NCBI GenBank assembly: GCA_902728285.1
Contig: CACVBU010001315.1
Span: 227,302-291,301, forward strand
DNA: 64,000 nt
Direction of reading: 5' to 3'
Origin: Clytia hemisphaerica
Taxonomy: Eukaryota; Cnidaria; Hydrozoa; Leptothecata; Clytiidae
Position 1 is the stretch's first letter, and the number at the start of each line of letters is the position of its first letter. Below the pieces are notes generated by a model that saw only the letters and a list, made by a program, of their open reading frames with translations, was not told the origin of the DNA and made no database searches. Positions 1-12,802 of this stretch are shown piece after piece. Made by a program: the position numbers and the translations under genes.

Positions 1-77
1 AATCTATCGGTTTTGTTGTAACAGTATGCCCCTTGTGGAAGGGAAAGATTTAATTGTTATGGTAGTAAATTGATTAA

Positions 78-289
78 AGGCCAGTCTCCACTTGCGCGCG
101 CTGCGATCGCACTTTTTCGATCAAAGCTTCCACGCTATTGGTCAAAAGAAAAATGAAACCATTCCATTGGCGCGATCTGACGTAACGGCTGAAAAAAGTT
201 GAAATGTGTTCATTATGACGTCATAATTTTCCAAGCTAAAAGGATTGAAGCCAAAAGGTGCGATCGCAGCGCGCAAGTGGAGATCGACC
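78..289. mobile_element. TTAA-flanked MITE, family A, copy 1
   Basis: The ends are inverted repeats of about 33 bp, containing CTCCACTTGCGCGC and TGCGATCGCAC. TTAA lies immediately outside both ends (74-77 and 290-293), as expected of a piggyBac-type target-site duplication. No coding capacity. A second, inverted copy begins at 9010. Confidence 0.75.
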
Positions 290-365
290 TTAAGAAGGAA
301 TAGAAGTGATGGAAAAAAGAAATTAATGATTTGTTTGGTTATTGTTTAACAACATGATCTCCAAA

Positions 366-519
366 CAGATTCTGATCACGCAGCGCTGGCATGTAAGTAC
401 TCTAAAGGTCATAACGCCGTAAGAGAATCTGCCCAGGTTGGTGCGCCGCTTCGATCTTTTTCATTCAGATTTGGGAAGAATTTTAGAAGAGCTTTTAAAG
501 CGCTGTGATAATTGGCTAA
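366..519 (+). repeat. Dispersed repeat H, copy 1
   Basis: Resembles 24965-25103 in the same orientation. Both contain CAGATTCT (366) and its complement AGAATCTG (424-431) about 50 nt apart, then a GGTGCGCCGC-like block, and end near ATTGGCT. The paired octamers could form a hairpin. No open frame. Confidence 0.5.
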
Positions 520-3043
520 AACAAAACAATCGCAAAATATTTTGAGGTGTGTAGCTCTTAAGCCTTTACAATTAATTTTGATTTAATTATGTTCGATGCT
601 TTTCTATATACTTTGAAGTTATATCAGTCTAGTCTTGAGCTTATATTCTAAAAAGTCTGACTGAAAATTTAATAAAACGGAAGAAAAAGATAACAATTAA
701 GAATGGATTTAGCATTGATAGAAATCACTGACAATACAGGAAAATCAATCTCTTTTTCTACTTTTGAAAGACAAGGATTACCTATGCCAAGATTAGGTTC
801 TTAAAAGTAAAAATCTTTAAATTGGTCCAGCTAAAGCAAGGGTCGGTTCTGTTAATGAAGAAATTAAGTTAAACTACTGTCTCTAGATCTTATCTTAGTT
901 ACTGTGCACTAATTTGTCAGAGCATTTTAGTTAAATGGTGATCCCTATTAGAGCTAATCAACGCGCTTTTAATGCTATAAACATTTCGGACACGAAAAAG
1001 AAATTTCTCATACATTAGGTTAGACTCCCTCTAACTCGATTAGAAAATTTCATTTTTTCGAATTACAGAGAACTACAAAGTGTAGAAAGAGTTTATAAGT
1101 GCCTGGACGGGGAAAATATTCACACCGAGATTGAACGTTCCTGACTCGATGACGGTGCAAAGTTAATCAATTAAATATCTATAGTTCTTTAAAAAACGGC
1201 GCAAGTTTACTCTTTTTGGAGGAAATATTGGATATTTTGTCCGAGGGTAGTGAAAAATTTGCCTTGTTTTGCGGGCAAACTTTCTCTGATTAGGAGTGAT
1301 TTTGAATGTCCGGGGGGTCAGCTGATGCTTGTCCGGGGGTCAAAATTCACAATATCTAGGAGGTAAATTTCCAAAAAATGTTATATCCTCCACCCCTCCA
1401 CCATATTCAATTTTTTTCTTGAAGAACCCAATGTAACATTTACCAGCAAATTTCAAAAAAAAGAAAACGTTAGATTCAATCTCAAGTTTGAAATGTTGCA
1501 CAAATATCAAGGTAAATTTTGCGAAAAGGTCAAATATAAGGTTCGGCTATATCATGATAACCGCCACGTCTCGATATAGCCGTTATGACTTAGAAAAAGT
1601 CATTTTGAATGCTTAATGAGTAACAGGCCCGGCGAAACAACCGTAAAAGTTGGGAGGCTGAAGGGTCAAAATGAGATAAATTTTGTTAGGAATTTGAGAC
1701 AAAACTAAATCTCATTTGCTCAAAACTGGGGAGGCTGAAATATCCCCAGTCTCCCCGCTTCCGGCGGGCCTGAAAGTTCTTAAAATTGCTGCCTTGTACT
1801 GCCGACTTTAGCGGAAATAGAAACTTGGCCACAGATTACGATAGTTTTAGCAGAGAAATGGAAATTTCGAAAGCTAATGATTGATTTTTAATACGAATTA
1901 GACCTACCAGTCTATTAACTTAAGCTTCATTAAAGAGTATTATTATTGCGCTAATCAATGCCAATTTTGATCTAACTAATTGGAATTTGAAGGAATTTTA
2001 TGTGGAAAGTATGCACTAACAAATGTCGTAAATTATACTAATTGACATATGCTTAAATGACAGTTTGCACGAAAGTGTGTTCAAGGATGTCAGATTCTAT
2101 TTGAATGATTGCAGAACTGAGCAATGTGAAAAGTTTTGTTTTTTGTGACTTTTTTATAATGGAATACTACTGTCGTTTTGCAAAACATTCCACTTCCCAC
2201 TGCCACTTTTTAGTGGAAAAAGACCGCGACAGGGTGGTTGAAAAACGAGCTTTGGAAAGTTAGGCATTTTCGTAAGTAAACGCAAGATTTCCTTTACCTC
2301 TAGAAAAAAACCTTTTCTCATTCTGGTTGTCCCGGAGAAGACAGTGAAAAAATCTTAGCGCGGAAAGTTGAATCTTATGCAAAACAACGGTAACGTTTTA
2401 ATGGAATTTTGGATATTTATGGAGGTAATGAAGCCCTTGTAGTAAGTAACTCAATGCGGTCCGGCTTTTCGACTATTGGGGAATTAAAAACATAGCTATT
2501 CGGGATTCTCAGTTTGTTGAATTGAGGAGGTATCTAAAAATACTGTTGTTTTAACGCGTTATATCTTCGCCGGACATACTGGTTTCCTTTCAACTAGCAC
2601 TGTGTTTCTATTAATTTCATATAGTTAAAATTTTTGGTTTGGAAAGTAAAAAGTGGAATTAAATTTTCTACATATTACGCAATTGAATATGACTATACTA
2701 TAAAAGTGAGGTGTCCAAAATTTAGCTTGACAAACAGCGCCATCATAAGCCATTCATTTTCGCTGTTTTTCTAATGGAATAGTTTACTAACATTGTCATC
2801 TGTATCTCACTGCGCTAGTCACTCTGTTAAACATGTTATTAATTTCATTCCAGCACAGCAGTGTGGTGACTTACGTATTCTTTTGGTAAGAGAGATGAAA
2901 AATACACTTATACTCTCTAAAATAAGGAATATAGGAATCTTTAGCTATAAGAACTTTTACTCAACATTATATTTGTTATAATCAATTTTGAAAATTCTTG
3001 AACCTTTATGTTTTTCCAAAAATTGTATTTCTTAAAAGTTGTA
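520..3043. other. AT-rich intergenic DNA without genes
   Basis: No credible coding region on either strand. It contains a perfect 10-bp stem (CGGCTATATC at 1544-1553 pairing with 1573-1582) and the small element at 1624-1772. The short frame at 2793-2981 has no coding character. Confidence 0.6.
1624..1772. mobile_element. Small TIR element starting CAGGCCCG
   Basis: About 149 bp, opening CAGGCCCGGCG and closing CGGCGGGCCTG. The interior has GGGAGGCTGAA-type direct repeats. No clear target-site duplication, so assignment to a hAT-like family rests only on the CAGG ends. Confidence 0.4.
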
Positions 3044-3251
3044 CACGTTTTTTGATTTAAAAGAACTTCCAACAGTTTTAAGGCTAAAAATGTTCTTAAA
3101 TTGTTCTTACTTTCACCTTTTTTTGAGAGTTTATTGTGCGATTTCCTAAGAAATTGTTTTTTTTTAGAGTTTGGGAAGCCTTAAGATTGTCTTACATCAT
3201 TGGCCATCAAAATCTCATATTCTTATATAGTTTGTTCTTGTTAAAAACGTG
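3044..3251 (+). mobile_element. ATAAGAAC-family TIR element (family B), diverged copy
   Basis: Opens CACGTTTTTTG and closes TTGTTCTTGTTAAAAACGTG. The interior has the family's repeated AATGTTCTTAA sequence and AAGCCTT block. More diverged than the copy at 10059. Confidence 0.6.
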
Positions 3252-3384
3252 TATTGATATTGCATGGTGAGAATCAAGCTCTTTTCCACCAGGTCAACAG
3301 ATTTCCAATGAAGTTATACACTTTCACCAATACGTCTAATATAAACGGTAAACAAAGCATTATGGGACATAAAGGAAATCACTA

Positions 3385-3632
3385 CACGTTCTTTTTTTAA
3401 GAACATCCAAAACTTTTTAAGCCTCGGGATGTTCTTTTTGAGTTTTAAACCTAAAAATGTTCTTAACATGTTCTTATTTTAGCCATTTTTTGAGTATTTT
3501 TGTCTATTTTCCTATGAAATTCGCTTTTCTAAAGTCCACAAAAGCCTTAAAATGTTCTTAACTTGTTCTTAACATTTTGGCTATCGAAGCCTTATGTTCT
3601 TATATAGTTTGTTCTTATAAAAAATAAACGTG
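3385..3632 (+). mobile_element. ATAAGAAC-family TIR element (family B)
   Basis: CACGTTCTTTTTTTAAGAACA at the left and GTTCTTATAAAAAATAAACGTG at the right, with the same internal order of blocks as 10059-10293. It lies 133 bp after the preceding copy in the same orientation. Confidence 0.7.
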
Positions 3633-4140
3633 TAAGATTTTTCCTTTCCATTGTCTTTTAACATGTTTACAATCAATTACTCTTGATATTGAGTTGGTTT
3701 TATAACAAAGTGCGTACTACATGTATACTATCTTTTAAAAATAAAGATCGATTAATTTACCCCTGCATGATACACATTTCTTCTTTCTTATAAGCACCGA
3801 GCCATTCAATTGTTCTTATTTTCGTCTGATTGTTAGGTTGTGATGTTCTGAAGTTGTTCTTAAAAATGCTTTTGTTCTTCATTCTAAAGCTTACAATCAG
3901 TTCATGATCTCACGTCCTCTTATAATTTTTGCCTAAAGATCTTTAATTTTTAACTTTAATAGCGATAATTTGAATTTAGAACTCCTAAGTTTCTAAGTTG
4001 ACAGATCAGACCATTAAGCCGAGAATCGCTCTGTAAAAAGTTCTTATAAAAAAATAAGCACGATACCATTGAGGTATTTAAGAACCACGCTCTTTGGGTT
4101 AATCGCAGTTTTCATAAACAATCCGCTTCATGAAAAAAAA

Positions 4141-4370
4141 ATTTTCACATTTTTTTATAGGAACATCAAAAGATTCGAAGCCTTCCAATTTTATTATCAT
4201 TTTTGAAGTTTAGGCCTAATGTTTTTAAAGGGTACTATTATCAGCATTTTATGAGCATTTTTTTCGAAGGAGAATCCATGATTTAGGAGTCTGTAATTAA
4301 AGCTTCAAAACGTTTTTCCCTAATTTTTTTTTGACACAATTTTTTTGTTCTTATATATAAACTTTGAAAT
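4141..4370 (+). mobile_element. Degenerate family B element
   Basis: TTTTTTATAGGAACATC at the left and TTTGTTCTTATATATAAAC at the right, with GAAGCCTT and GTTTAGGCCTAATG inside. Recognisable only by comparison with better copies. Confidence 0.4.
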
Positions 4371-4533
4371 ATTTTTTAAAAAAAGTAAATTAATTTTATA
4401 TCCGCAATACTAGGGCAAAGTATTAGGTTTAATTCTAATACCATTTGATTTATACTATACGATTGTTTCACTCGAAAGTGAACTTTTCTTGAAAATGTGA
4501 AACTGCTCAGAAAGACAATTAACATTATTACAG

Positions 4534-4580
4534 AAAGACTGGATAAAAATTCGGGAGCATATAGTCACCATGGATTTAAG
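4534..4580 (+). other. Possible orphan exon (acceptor, 47-nt open frame, donor)
   Basis: A 47-nt stretch has ATTACAG before it and GTAAGA after it. It is open in one frame and contains a good Kozak ATG (ACCATGG at 4568-4574). No neighbouring exon could be joined to it. It could be a 5' exon of a gene outside this reading, or chance. Confidence 0.2.
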
Positions 4581-4778
4581 GTAAGAATGTATTTTAACGT
4601 CTTAATGAAACGAAAAGTCTTATGCTAAATAAGTAAGTTTGCTACCGCAGACCTGAAGGCTCTTCTTTCGGTAATTATTTACCCGAAGGTAGATCTCCCT
4701 GGATTGCTCCGATAACTGTTTATTCTTCTCTTAATTGTTGAGTATCGAGGGAAATACGACGTCTTTGGATTGATCCGA

Positions 4779-4846
4779 ACGGGAATATAACCCACGACCT
4801 TTTGCACCGTAGCCGGTTGCTCTACCATTACACTAAGGTTGCTGGA
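4779..4846 (-). pseudogene. tRNA-like remnant (tRNA pseudogene or SINE head)
   Basis: Read on the minus strand, TAGTGTAATGGTAGAGC matches a tRNA D-arm/A-box, and about 40 nt later GGTCGTGGGTTATATTCCCG resembles a variable loop plus degenerate T-arm/B-box. The anticodon and acceptor stems do not pair, so it is not a working tRNA. Confidence 0.35.
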
Positions 4847-7800
4847 TAAAGATATTTTAATATTATCCCTGTCTCAATGGATATCCTTTATAATTTTTAT
4901 TTAGCTATAATGGATAGCTTTATCATATCACTTCGGTTATTTTTTAGTGAAATTTGAAATCAAATCTAAATCCCAATAGGAGGTAAACTTTGTGAAAAGG
5001 AACATTCTGTGAAATTTCCCGATCGGAATAAAATCTCAAAAAGTTTATTTGGGGCTGAGATATTCCTAGGGTGCTGGCATCCACTGCTGGCTTTGTAGAG
5101 GGCAGATATTCCAGCAACTCGGATTCCAGCTTAAAAATATTATTTTTGATCTTTTTAATACTGTACCGCTGAACACAATTTTTAGCGTGGGTTATTATAA
5201 CTTACATAAAGATCTAAATCTATTCAATTTCTATGGCCTTAACTTATTTGTTTCTCGATAAAGATTTCCAGTTATTCCAGGTTATAACCCCCTTATAGAA
5301 TCTAAAGTCGTTTAGGTTTCGACTTACTATTTCGATTTTCAGTGATAATATGAATCCGTTATAGTTCAGTGATACAATTTTTTAAAGAAAATTAATGTTT
5401 TATTAATCTTACCTACAAGTGCAACGGACAAATGTATCATCTCATTCAATTAACTTGCCAATCCTATTAACATGTTCTTAAATCGACTTTCACTGAATTT
5501 TCTCAAAATAAAACTCGATCGCGGTAAACTTTCCTTAAATGTGGCTTTAAGTCAGATCGATTTTTCACACGCTTTCCCTTGGTGATGCAATATATATCTG
5601 GAATAGGATTTATGAACCAAACATGTAAAAACAGAAATATTTTCGATGCTTATGTTTTGACTACAAAGTTAAAAAATTATCTTTACCGCAAATAACCATA
5701 TATATTTTTCAACATTTTTCAATATCTTAGCACACCTCTTGTGACAGATCCCCCCCCCCCCCCCTCCCGAAACTCTTATACAATAATTAAAGTGTTTTTT
5801 TTTCAAATTATACTGTAGGCGATATTCTTTCGTAGTGATTTAGATTAAGAAGAATAGCTGTAACCTTGTAGGTTTGGTAAAATTTCGATAGTATTATACT
5901 CGCTGGCGAAATTTACTTTAAGGCTCCCATTTATAATGTGATATGTTAGAATTGAAACATTGGTTGAAAAATGGCAAGCAAAATAGAGATTATAGTGCAC
6001 ACTTAAAGTGAATGGGTTTTAATTTTTCTGATCAAAGAGTTAGATATGTTTGCCTATAATAGTCAATCAAAGCTACATCTCAAGTAGACTGTTCTGTCAA
6101 AATCTTGAAATAGTCAAGTGTTCTTGTAGTTTTATTGATTTCATCACTAAGTAAATACTAAATAAAGTATAGTATACTATACCAAATTTCGATCAATTCC
6201 TTCTCAATTACATAAAGGTATCATAAATCGATAAAATGTACACAGCACTTCAAAAGTCAACAATACCTCCGCCTCACCTTGAAAAAGTTTTTGACGGAGA
6301 AAAACAACCTCCTTATAAGGAATGGACAAAAAGGGAACCACTTCTTCATCTAGTACACACCCATTGGATCCGCCCGTGATTCGCCGCCCATCATTGTATA
6401 ATATGTATATCAATATAATAATTTCCCTTTTTTTCATCATCATCATTTTTTTCACATTTTAGTGATGATCTAACTGACGAAGTCCATTTATTTACTTTGT
6501 AGTCACTTTGATGGTTTTTTAATACTTTATATCGCAAAGGCCGAAACCGTTTCGGCGCCCTATGTATCAAGAAAATATTAGTTTGATGGTTATCCTTGCT
6601 GTAATGTTGTTACGGTAACTTGGTAATAAGCTCGTTCTGATTTTTTTCCATGGATTTGAATGGAAGACAGCTGAAATGATTTTTTTTTTTTTTGCGTGGG
6701 TAAAACCTTTTTAACCAAGTTGGTAAACTTATGGTTTACAAACGTAGAATGGATTTTCGGTGATTTGGTCAGGTATCTTCTGTAACTGTTATATTTTTCA
6801 ACTTGAAATCTTTTGTATCTAGTATTTATCGTTTTTTTATGCTTCTAAACACAAAGCATTGGAGTAGAAGGCTCTCAGACCATGTTCAGACGTTACGGTT
6901 TTGACGCTCCGGTATGGTTTTCGTTACGGATCGAGTGTGTTCATATTGGTTTCGGAACGTATTGGAGCAAGAAAACGGATCAGTTCCGTTCCGATGAAAA
7001 AAAGTGGAGCGAAATCGTTTCGATTTGTTTTGCTTTGTTACAGTTGTATGGGCTTATGGGATAGGGATGTTTAGAAATGGATTGCTCATGTCAGGTCAGC
7101 GTGGTTTAACATTTTTCTATTGTTGCAATGAGGCTAATGAGGGTGCTAGATGCATGTTTCAACTTATTTATATCATTTGGTTTTGATCTGAAACTTTGGA
7201 TAAATTTCAGTTAGTGTTCATATTCAATTTTAAAAGAATCTTTGACCGGGGTCGCTTATAATACATGTTATGCGGTAGTACAGGTGTTATATGATAATGC
7301 GATAACTGTTGCATGATAAAGTTAGAATGTATGAAAATGTCATTCAGTTTTCCTCACCACACCCTACTTTTTTCCCGGGGGAGGGGGTACTAGGGTGGCG
7401 AACTGACGGGTATGTGCCGCCCAATCTTCAACTCTCGGACCCTTATAGCAGGACTAAAAAGGAGGAAAAAGAGAAAAATGTTTTGAGTTTTACGATCGTT
7501 ATTGGGATTTATCTGACTAAATTTCAATCTTTTTCCCGAACTTTGATTTTATGGCTTTTCATACCCTTAGTGGGACTTTTGAAGTCCAAAAAGGTACTTT
7601 TAAGAGCGGCACGTATTCGAAGCCTCCATTTGGTTAAGTATTTAGGCTTCTTTCCCAAATTAAGTCATTTAGTCTAGTATGCTAGACTAGAGGAATCTCT
7701 GATTTGCCTTTCGTTGTTTTTTTCATCTTCTTTTGGTATCTGATCAGATGAACCAGATATCTCTTTTTAAAGCTATATTTTTTCCAATCAAGGTTAATGA

Positions 7801-9005
7801 AAAAAAATCACTGATTAAAAATACTAAGGGATAGGGTTTCTTTTCATAAATCTTCATTAGATGTCTCAAATGAATTAGAATCACAAACATTATACCTTTA
7901 TCAAAATCTCTACTGATAAAAGTTTATTGATTAGTTCTCTGGTGATTGGAAACTGGATCTTTTTGGGGGTCTCAAAACCCTTTTGTTCATGTCTTTAAAA
8001 AATATGGAAGAAATATAGTGAAGACATTTACTGGTTTTAATCTTCTTCTATATAGCCTGGATATTTCGCTGTAAACAATTTTCTATTTTAATGTTTCTGC
8101 TGCTCACATGGATTTTCATAAACCCAGGGTCGGTAATTTTTGAATTAGCAAAACAAGCACAAGCAGTCTTCCAATTTTTGGATACTAAACGATTTAGGAA
8201 GACTAGACATTATTAAACCAGAAACATGAACCTGCTAAGTTAGAAATGGTTTGCAGCCTGGATATTCAAGCTACGACTTCTTTTATGATTTTGGTCAATT
8301 ATCAGATAACTCATGTGTGTTTTTTTGGGGTGACTTCGCGTTTATTTCTGGTCAAGATTCCATAGGAAAAAACCTTCTTTCTCTCAAGAATTATTTTTAT
8401 CTGTGTAAGTATAAACTCTTGAAGATTTTAAGACTTCATGTTATGATTTATGGTCTTTTAGGGTACTAAGACCTTTTCTCATCTTATAATGTGTATTATG
8501 TTTTGTTTGTGTGTAACAGGTTGTTGTGAAAAATAAACTTTTAGTTGATTGTAGTAGACTCGCATCATATCAAATTTATTTCAAAAACTTCCTTCCCTTT
8601 TACAAGACTTTTGCGTATCATCGTACCTACTAACTTATGGAAAGAATTGCTTAAGGTGAGATTTTTTGCTCACAAAAAGTAATTAACTTAGTTCCATTAT
8701 AATTAGAGTTGAGTTAGTCTCGATTTTCAGACCATTTTACCTAAAATAGGGTCAATTCTGCTACAAACATAACATTTGGATTATGCCTATGATAAGAAAA
8801 ATGCGCGAAAGAGTCCCTTGAACAATTTTACTAGGTTAGTAATTTCACTTATACAAACGAGCACGGCGAACTTCTGTAATTGATTTCTGTTACATCAATG
8901 ATATTCACTTTTCAAGCATTTGATTAGATTAATTGACTCTTCCGTCGAGATATGAGTGGTTGAACTTCACGATAGTTTGAAGAGCAACCTCCACTGTAGG
9001 TTTCT
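4847..9005. other. AT-rich intergenic DNA with repeat fragments
   Basis: Includes a run of 15 C at 5750-5764 and the repeat copy at 7248-7689. Short open frames (6204-6455, 6882-7186, 8251-8469) show no recognisable domain and AT-driven composition. No gene is supported. Confidence 0.55.
7248..7689 (+). repeat. Dispersed repeat K, copy 1, with G-rich insertion
   Basis: The start (GGGGTCGCTTATAATACATG then GGTGTTATATGATAATGCG) and the end (TCTAGTATGCTAGACTA) match the copy at 17109-17268. A CCCGGGGG-type block at about 7374 resembles the hAT-like element at 12803, so this copy is probably composite. Confidence 0.5.
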
Positions 9006-9009
9006 TTAA

Positions 9010-9240
9010 GGCCGGTCTCCACTAGCGCGCGCTGCGATCGCACTTTTAAGCTCCAATCCTTTTTGCTTGGAAAAAAGATTACGTCATAAAAATGTAGCGC
9101 GCGTTCGAAAAAAAAATTGAACACATTTTGAACACTTTTTTCAACCGTTACGACAGATCGCGCCAATGGAGTTGCTTATTTTTCTTTTGACCAGAATAGC
9201 GTGGAAGCTTTGCTAGAAAAATTGTGCTGCACTGGCCACA
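9010..9240. mobile_element. TTAA-flanked MITE, family A, copy 2 (inverted)
   Basis: TTAA at 9006-9009 is followed by GGCCGGTCTCCAC and GCGCGCGCTGCGATCGCAC. The interior matches the reverse complement of 78-289 (for example CCAATGG next to GCGCGATCTG). The right end is decayed and no second TTAA is visible. Confidence 0.65.
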
Positions 9241-10058
9241 GTTTTTGGCTTAGGTGTGAATTCTGATGTGACCGGCATGACAAAAGGCCGGCCGAAAAGT
9301 TTTGTGAGATTGTCCTGGCTAGTCCACCGATGAACTTTTTCTTTCATCTCCCCATATCTCCTCACATGATAAAGAGGGTAGAGATTTTACTTTGCTTGGG
9401 TCTCAACAAATATTTCTTCTTGATATCATAGATTTTTCTAAATTTTAGTGTAGAATTTTAAATTACTTTAGAGAATTAAAGATAAAACCTTTTTGATCAG
9501 AATCCATATTCTTTGATGCTTGACGAATGAATAGAAAAAGACAAGAGGCTGGGAACTAGCAATTTTGGTCTCGACAAAAAATTCCTCAAAAATAAATCTC
9601 ACACGGTTTCATTGATGAGTGGTGTGAGTGTTGTTTGTATACTGTAGTAGTGACCATAATCTCTGAAGTAATTACATTTTCTTTTATTGCTGTAGTCAGA
9701 ATAAACGCCGCCCTTTAAAATCATTCTACCATCTTAATTATGGCTTATAATTAAAAGACAAGCTTAAAACGTTTCCTTTGAAGATTGTTAAGAAAAAATG
9801 TGGTATAAGACCCCCTATCGAAAACAATTATTTTTACATTATCCATTTTTAAAAGTTTACTGTAACAACTAAACTGGGGGAGGGGTATGTTTTTATGGTA
9901 GGTGGACTCAAATTGTAAATATTATGTTTTATAGGCTTATTTTTGAGTAACGAGTCATACCCTAATTGGCTCCCATCTTAATCCGTAGAACCGTCCCTTA
10001 AACAGCTTCGGATCCTTAATTTGACTTTCAGAATAAAGTGTTTTTGACAAAAGGTATT

Positions 10059-10293
10059 CACGTTTTTTATAAGAACATCCAAAGATTTTGAAGCCTCTCT
10101 ATGAATCTAAACTTTTGAGTTTTAAGCCTAAAAATGTTCTTAATTTCACCATTTTGAGAGTATTTTTGACCAATTTTCAATGAAATCGGGTGTTTTATAG
10201 TCCATAAATCCTGAAATGTTCTTAACTTGTTCTTAATATTTTGGTCATCGAAGCCTTGTATTCTTATAAAGTTTGTTCTTATAAAAAAACGTG
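10059..10293 (+). mobile_element. ATAAGAAC-family TIR element (family B), best copy
   Basis: CACGTTTTTTATAAGAACA at the left, GTTCTTATAAAAAAACGTG at the right: about 18 bp of near-perfect inverted ends. 235 bp, non-coding, with internal TGTTCTTAA direct repeats. I used it as the reference for the family. Confidence 0.75.
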
Positions 10294-10524
10294 TATTGAT
10301 ATCATCATCTTCCCTGTTTAAGTATTATTTTAGTCAGAGTTTTTAAATCGAACCAAATGATATATTGGGCAGGAGGAATAGTTGCGATCATTCAATTTTC
10401 ACGTTCGGGGGACCCAGTTGGGCTTATGGTAAACAACTTTTTATAATAAAGATTCAGTGTGCACTTTCGATGAAGAAGGAAATTCGAATTATTTTTGGAC
10501 CTACCTTAAGGTAGTCCTTTAAAT

Positions 10525-10760
10525 TAACCCTTGTTACGGAGCTCCATTTTCGAAAAACATTTTTTTCTGGCCGAAAATGCCGGAAATATGCCGGAAAAAC
10601 TGTTTTTTTGGCATTTTCTCGAGATTTTATCATTAGATTTTTCTGAATTTTTGCTAAAAAATGCGTATTAACTATGCCCAAAACATGGCCGAGTCCGATT
10701 TTTGAGAAAAAAATTTTCCGGCCAAATATGCCTGAAATCGCCGTTTTCTGGATTTTCATT
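10525..10760. repeat. Degenerate direct duplication
   Basis: Two halves share the order TCCATTTTCGA or TCCGATTTTTGA, then TTTTTTCTGGCC or TTTTCCGGCC, AAATATGCC, and a closing GTTTT block. The overlapping short frames on both strands are by-products of this duplication. Confidence 0.35.
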
Positions 10761-11786
10761 GGACTTTTTTCTTATAATTGGTTGTTTTTTCATTCAAAAA
10801 CATTATTAATAGCAATGCCCACCATCAAGCATGTTTTAATTTTCAATAAAATTGATTTTTGAAGCCGGAACTATTGACTGACTGATTTTTTTCATTTTTC
10901 TTCTCGCATTGCTATCTAACTTTCATCATCAGGTAGGTCCATTCAGCATGTTGCTTGTTTCACTTAAGAAGAATAAAGGACTCGTTTTTCATTCGTTAGC
11001 GGCATCATTAGATGATCCTATCGTCTACACAAGATCACTAAAAAAGGGAATAGTTTAGGAGGCGGGATAAATTTGAAAATGGTGCTTAGCCCGGGACGGA
11101 GTAAGCAGTGGCTGAGGTGCTTACAAAACTCTACCGCCACTATTTTCCCGTAAACCGCCCTGACGCCCTGACTCTGCGCATATATACTTCCCCATGTTTA
11201 CTGACCTCTAAACGGACGATAGCATCGTCTACGGCATCATTATCTTCAGATTTTAAGCAAGTTTGTATGCCAACGAAAATTTGTCCAGTTTGTAGCGTTT
11301 AAAGTTTTATCTTCTTTTCTCTATCCTGCTCTATCTATCTGGTATACCGACAAAGTGTTTGTATTAGATTTTTGCCCAATAACTGGTTGGCTTTGTAAAT
11401 CCTGTTAAAATAGTAGGTTTTTTTAACGTAACTTTCTAATCATCTAGCAGAGAAATCTTTAATCTTCTTTTTATCACGGACTATTTTTGTATTCATCTCG
11501 TATACAGAGTCTCTCTACTTTCTTTCTTTACTTACCAGTGAAAGAATAACAGAATTTGATTGGCTGTGTTTTCAACTGTTATCACTAAATGTATAAGTTG
11601 TATGATGGTTAAATGATTCTAATGCAGATCCAGAGATGACGTTAAAATTCGGGCGAGGTGAACATGGCGAAGATTGTTTTGTGTGATGCAATGCCGGCTG
11701 AGAGATAATAAGATGTAATGAACTTCCTATTTAATACACCTTTTCGACCGTAGCCGCCAATTGCTTCGCGGGCATTTTTTGTCCGT

Positions 11787-11881
11787 TTTACCACCCTAAA
11801 ACCGTCCTAGTCTTTTTTTCGCGCTTAAAGACAATAGAAGAAATTGCAAAAAAATGATTGGATAGAGTGTAGGGTGGTAAA
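11787..11881. mobile_element. Tiny TIR element, TTTACCACCCT ends
   Basis: Perfect 11-bp inverted ends (11787-11797 and 11871-11881) around 73 bp. No target-site duplication identified. Confidence 0.3.
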
Positions 11882-12622
11882 TTAAATATTAAAGTGGCAC
11901 GCGCCTGACCGCCCGACTAAGGTAAAAAAGGTTAAAGTATGGCGCTCTTGCAAGAGTCGATATTTAACTTTACTTGATATGTAAAAATTACATACAAGTA
12001 AAAAAAAGAATTGAAAAAGACCTCTCATGTTGTTCAAAGGAAATTTTAGACGATAATTGTGTTGCAAATATGTTTAGTAAGAGAATCTAGCGACAACTAA
12101 AACTACTCATTTTACGAACCAATATATAAGGGTTACTCTGATTGGCTGAAATATTTCAGTAGCCAATGAAAATGATACATTCTATTGAAATTAATGAGAT
12201 TGTAAAGCTTAAAACAAGGTGGTAAACGGTTTAATACCTGATTTTCAGCACCTCAAAAAATATCTCGTCGCTCTTGAAGTAAAGAAAAACTTATTTCGGT
12301 TTTCGATTTGAAATAGAATTTCAGTCACAAAAGTATACTGTCATGTTTGTTCTTGATTGTATTTGCTTGTATTTTTGATGCCATACCAGCTGTACGTGCA
12401 TTTCTTGAATAGTTTTTTTTATAAGGGATTCAAATGAGAGTCGTAAAACCTTAGGTTGTATTAGATCGGAGACTAGTACGAAACAAATTCAATCTAACGT
12501 TTATTTAATATCCCACGACAGATAAACATTGGAAAAGCGTCGTATGTGCTGGCTGGCTTAGACGCGTTAAAGGTATTTATTCTGGTAGGAATTGGATACA
12601 TAATGCATCAGCATCCCCAAAA

Positions 12623-12749
12623 CAGGGCCCACGCCATGAAATTGAAAGTGGGGGGGTCAATGGATATAGAGTCTAAGGAGGCGCAACCAAAAGTTTTTAC
12701 TTTGCAAAAAAGTGGGGAGCTATGCCCCCCCCCCCTGGCGTGGGCCCTG
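12623..12749. mobile_element. 127-bp TIR element, CAGGGCCCACGCCA ends
   Basis: Perfect 14-bp inverted repeats at 12623-12636 and 12736-12749. Each end has a G or C homopolymer run just inside. Non-coding. Confidence 0.6.
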
Positions 12750-12802
12750 AAAAATTGCATAATCAATAGTTTTGATACGGAAATAACCTAAAAGATCACG
12801 TG

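Noticed and set aside
7309..7677. 122-codon frame
   Set aside because: Crosses a composite repeat with G-runs, does not start with ATG, and has no domain.
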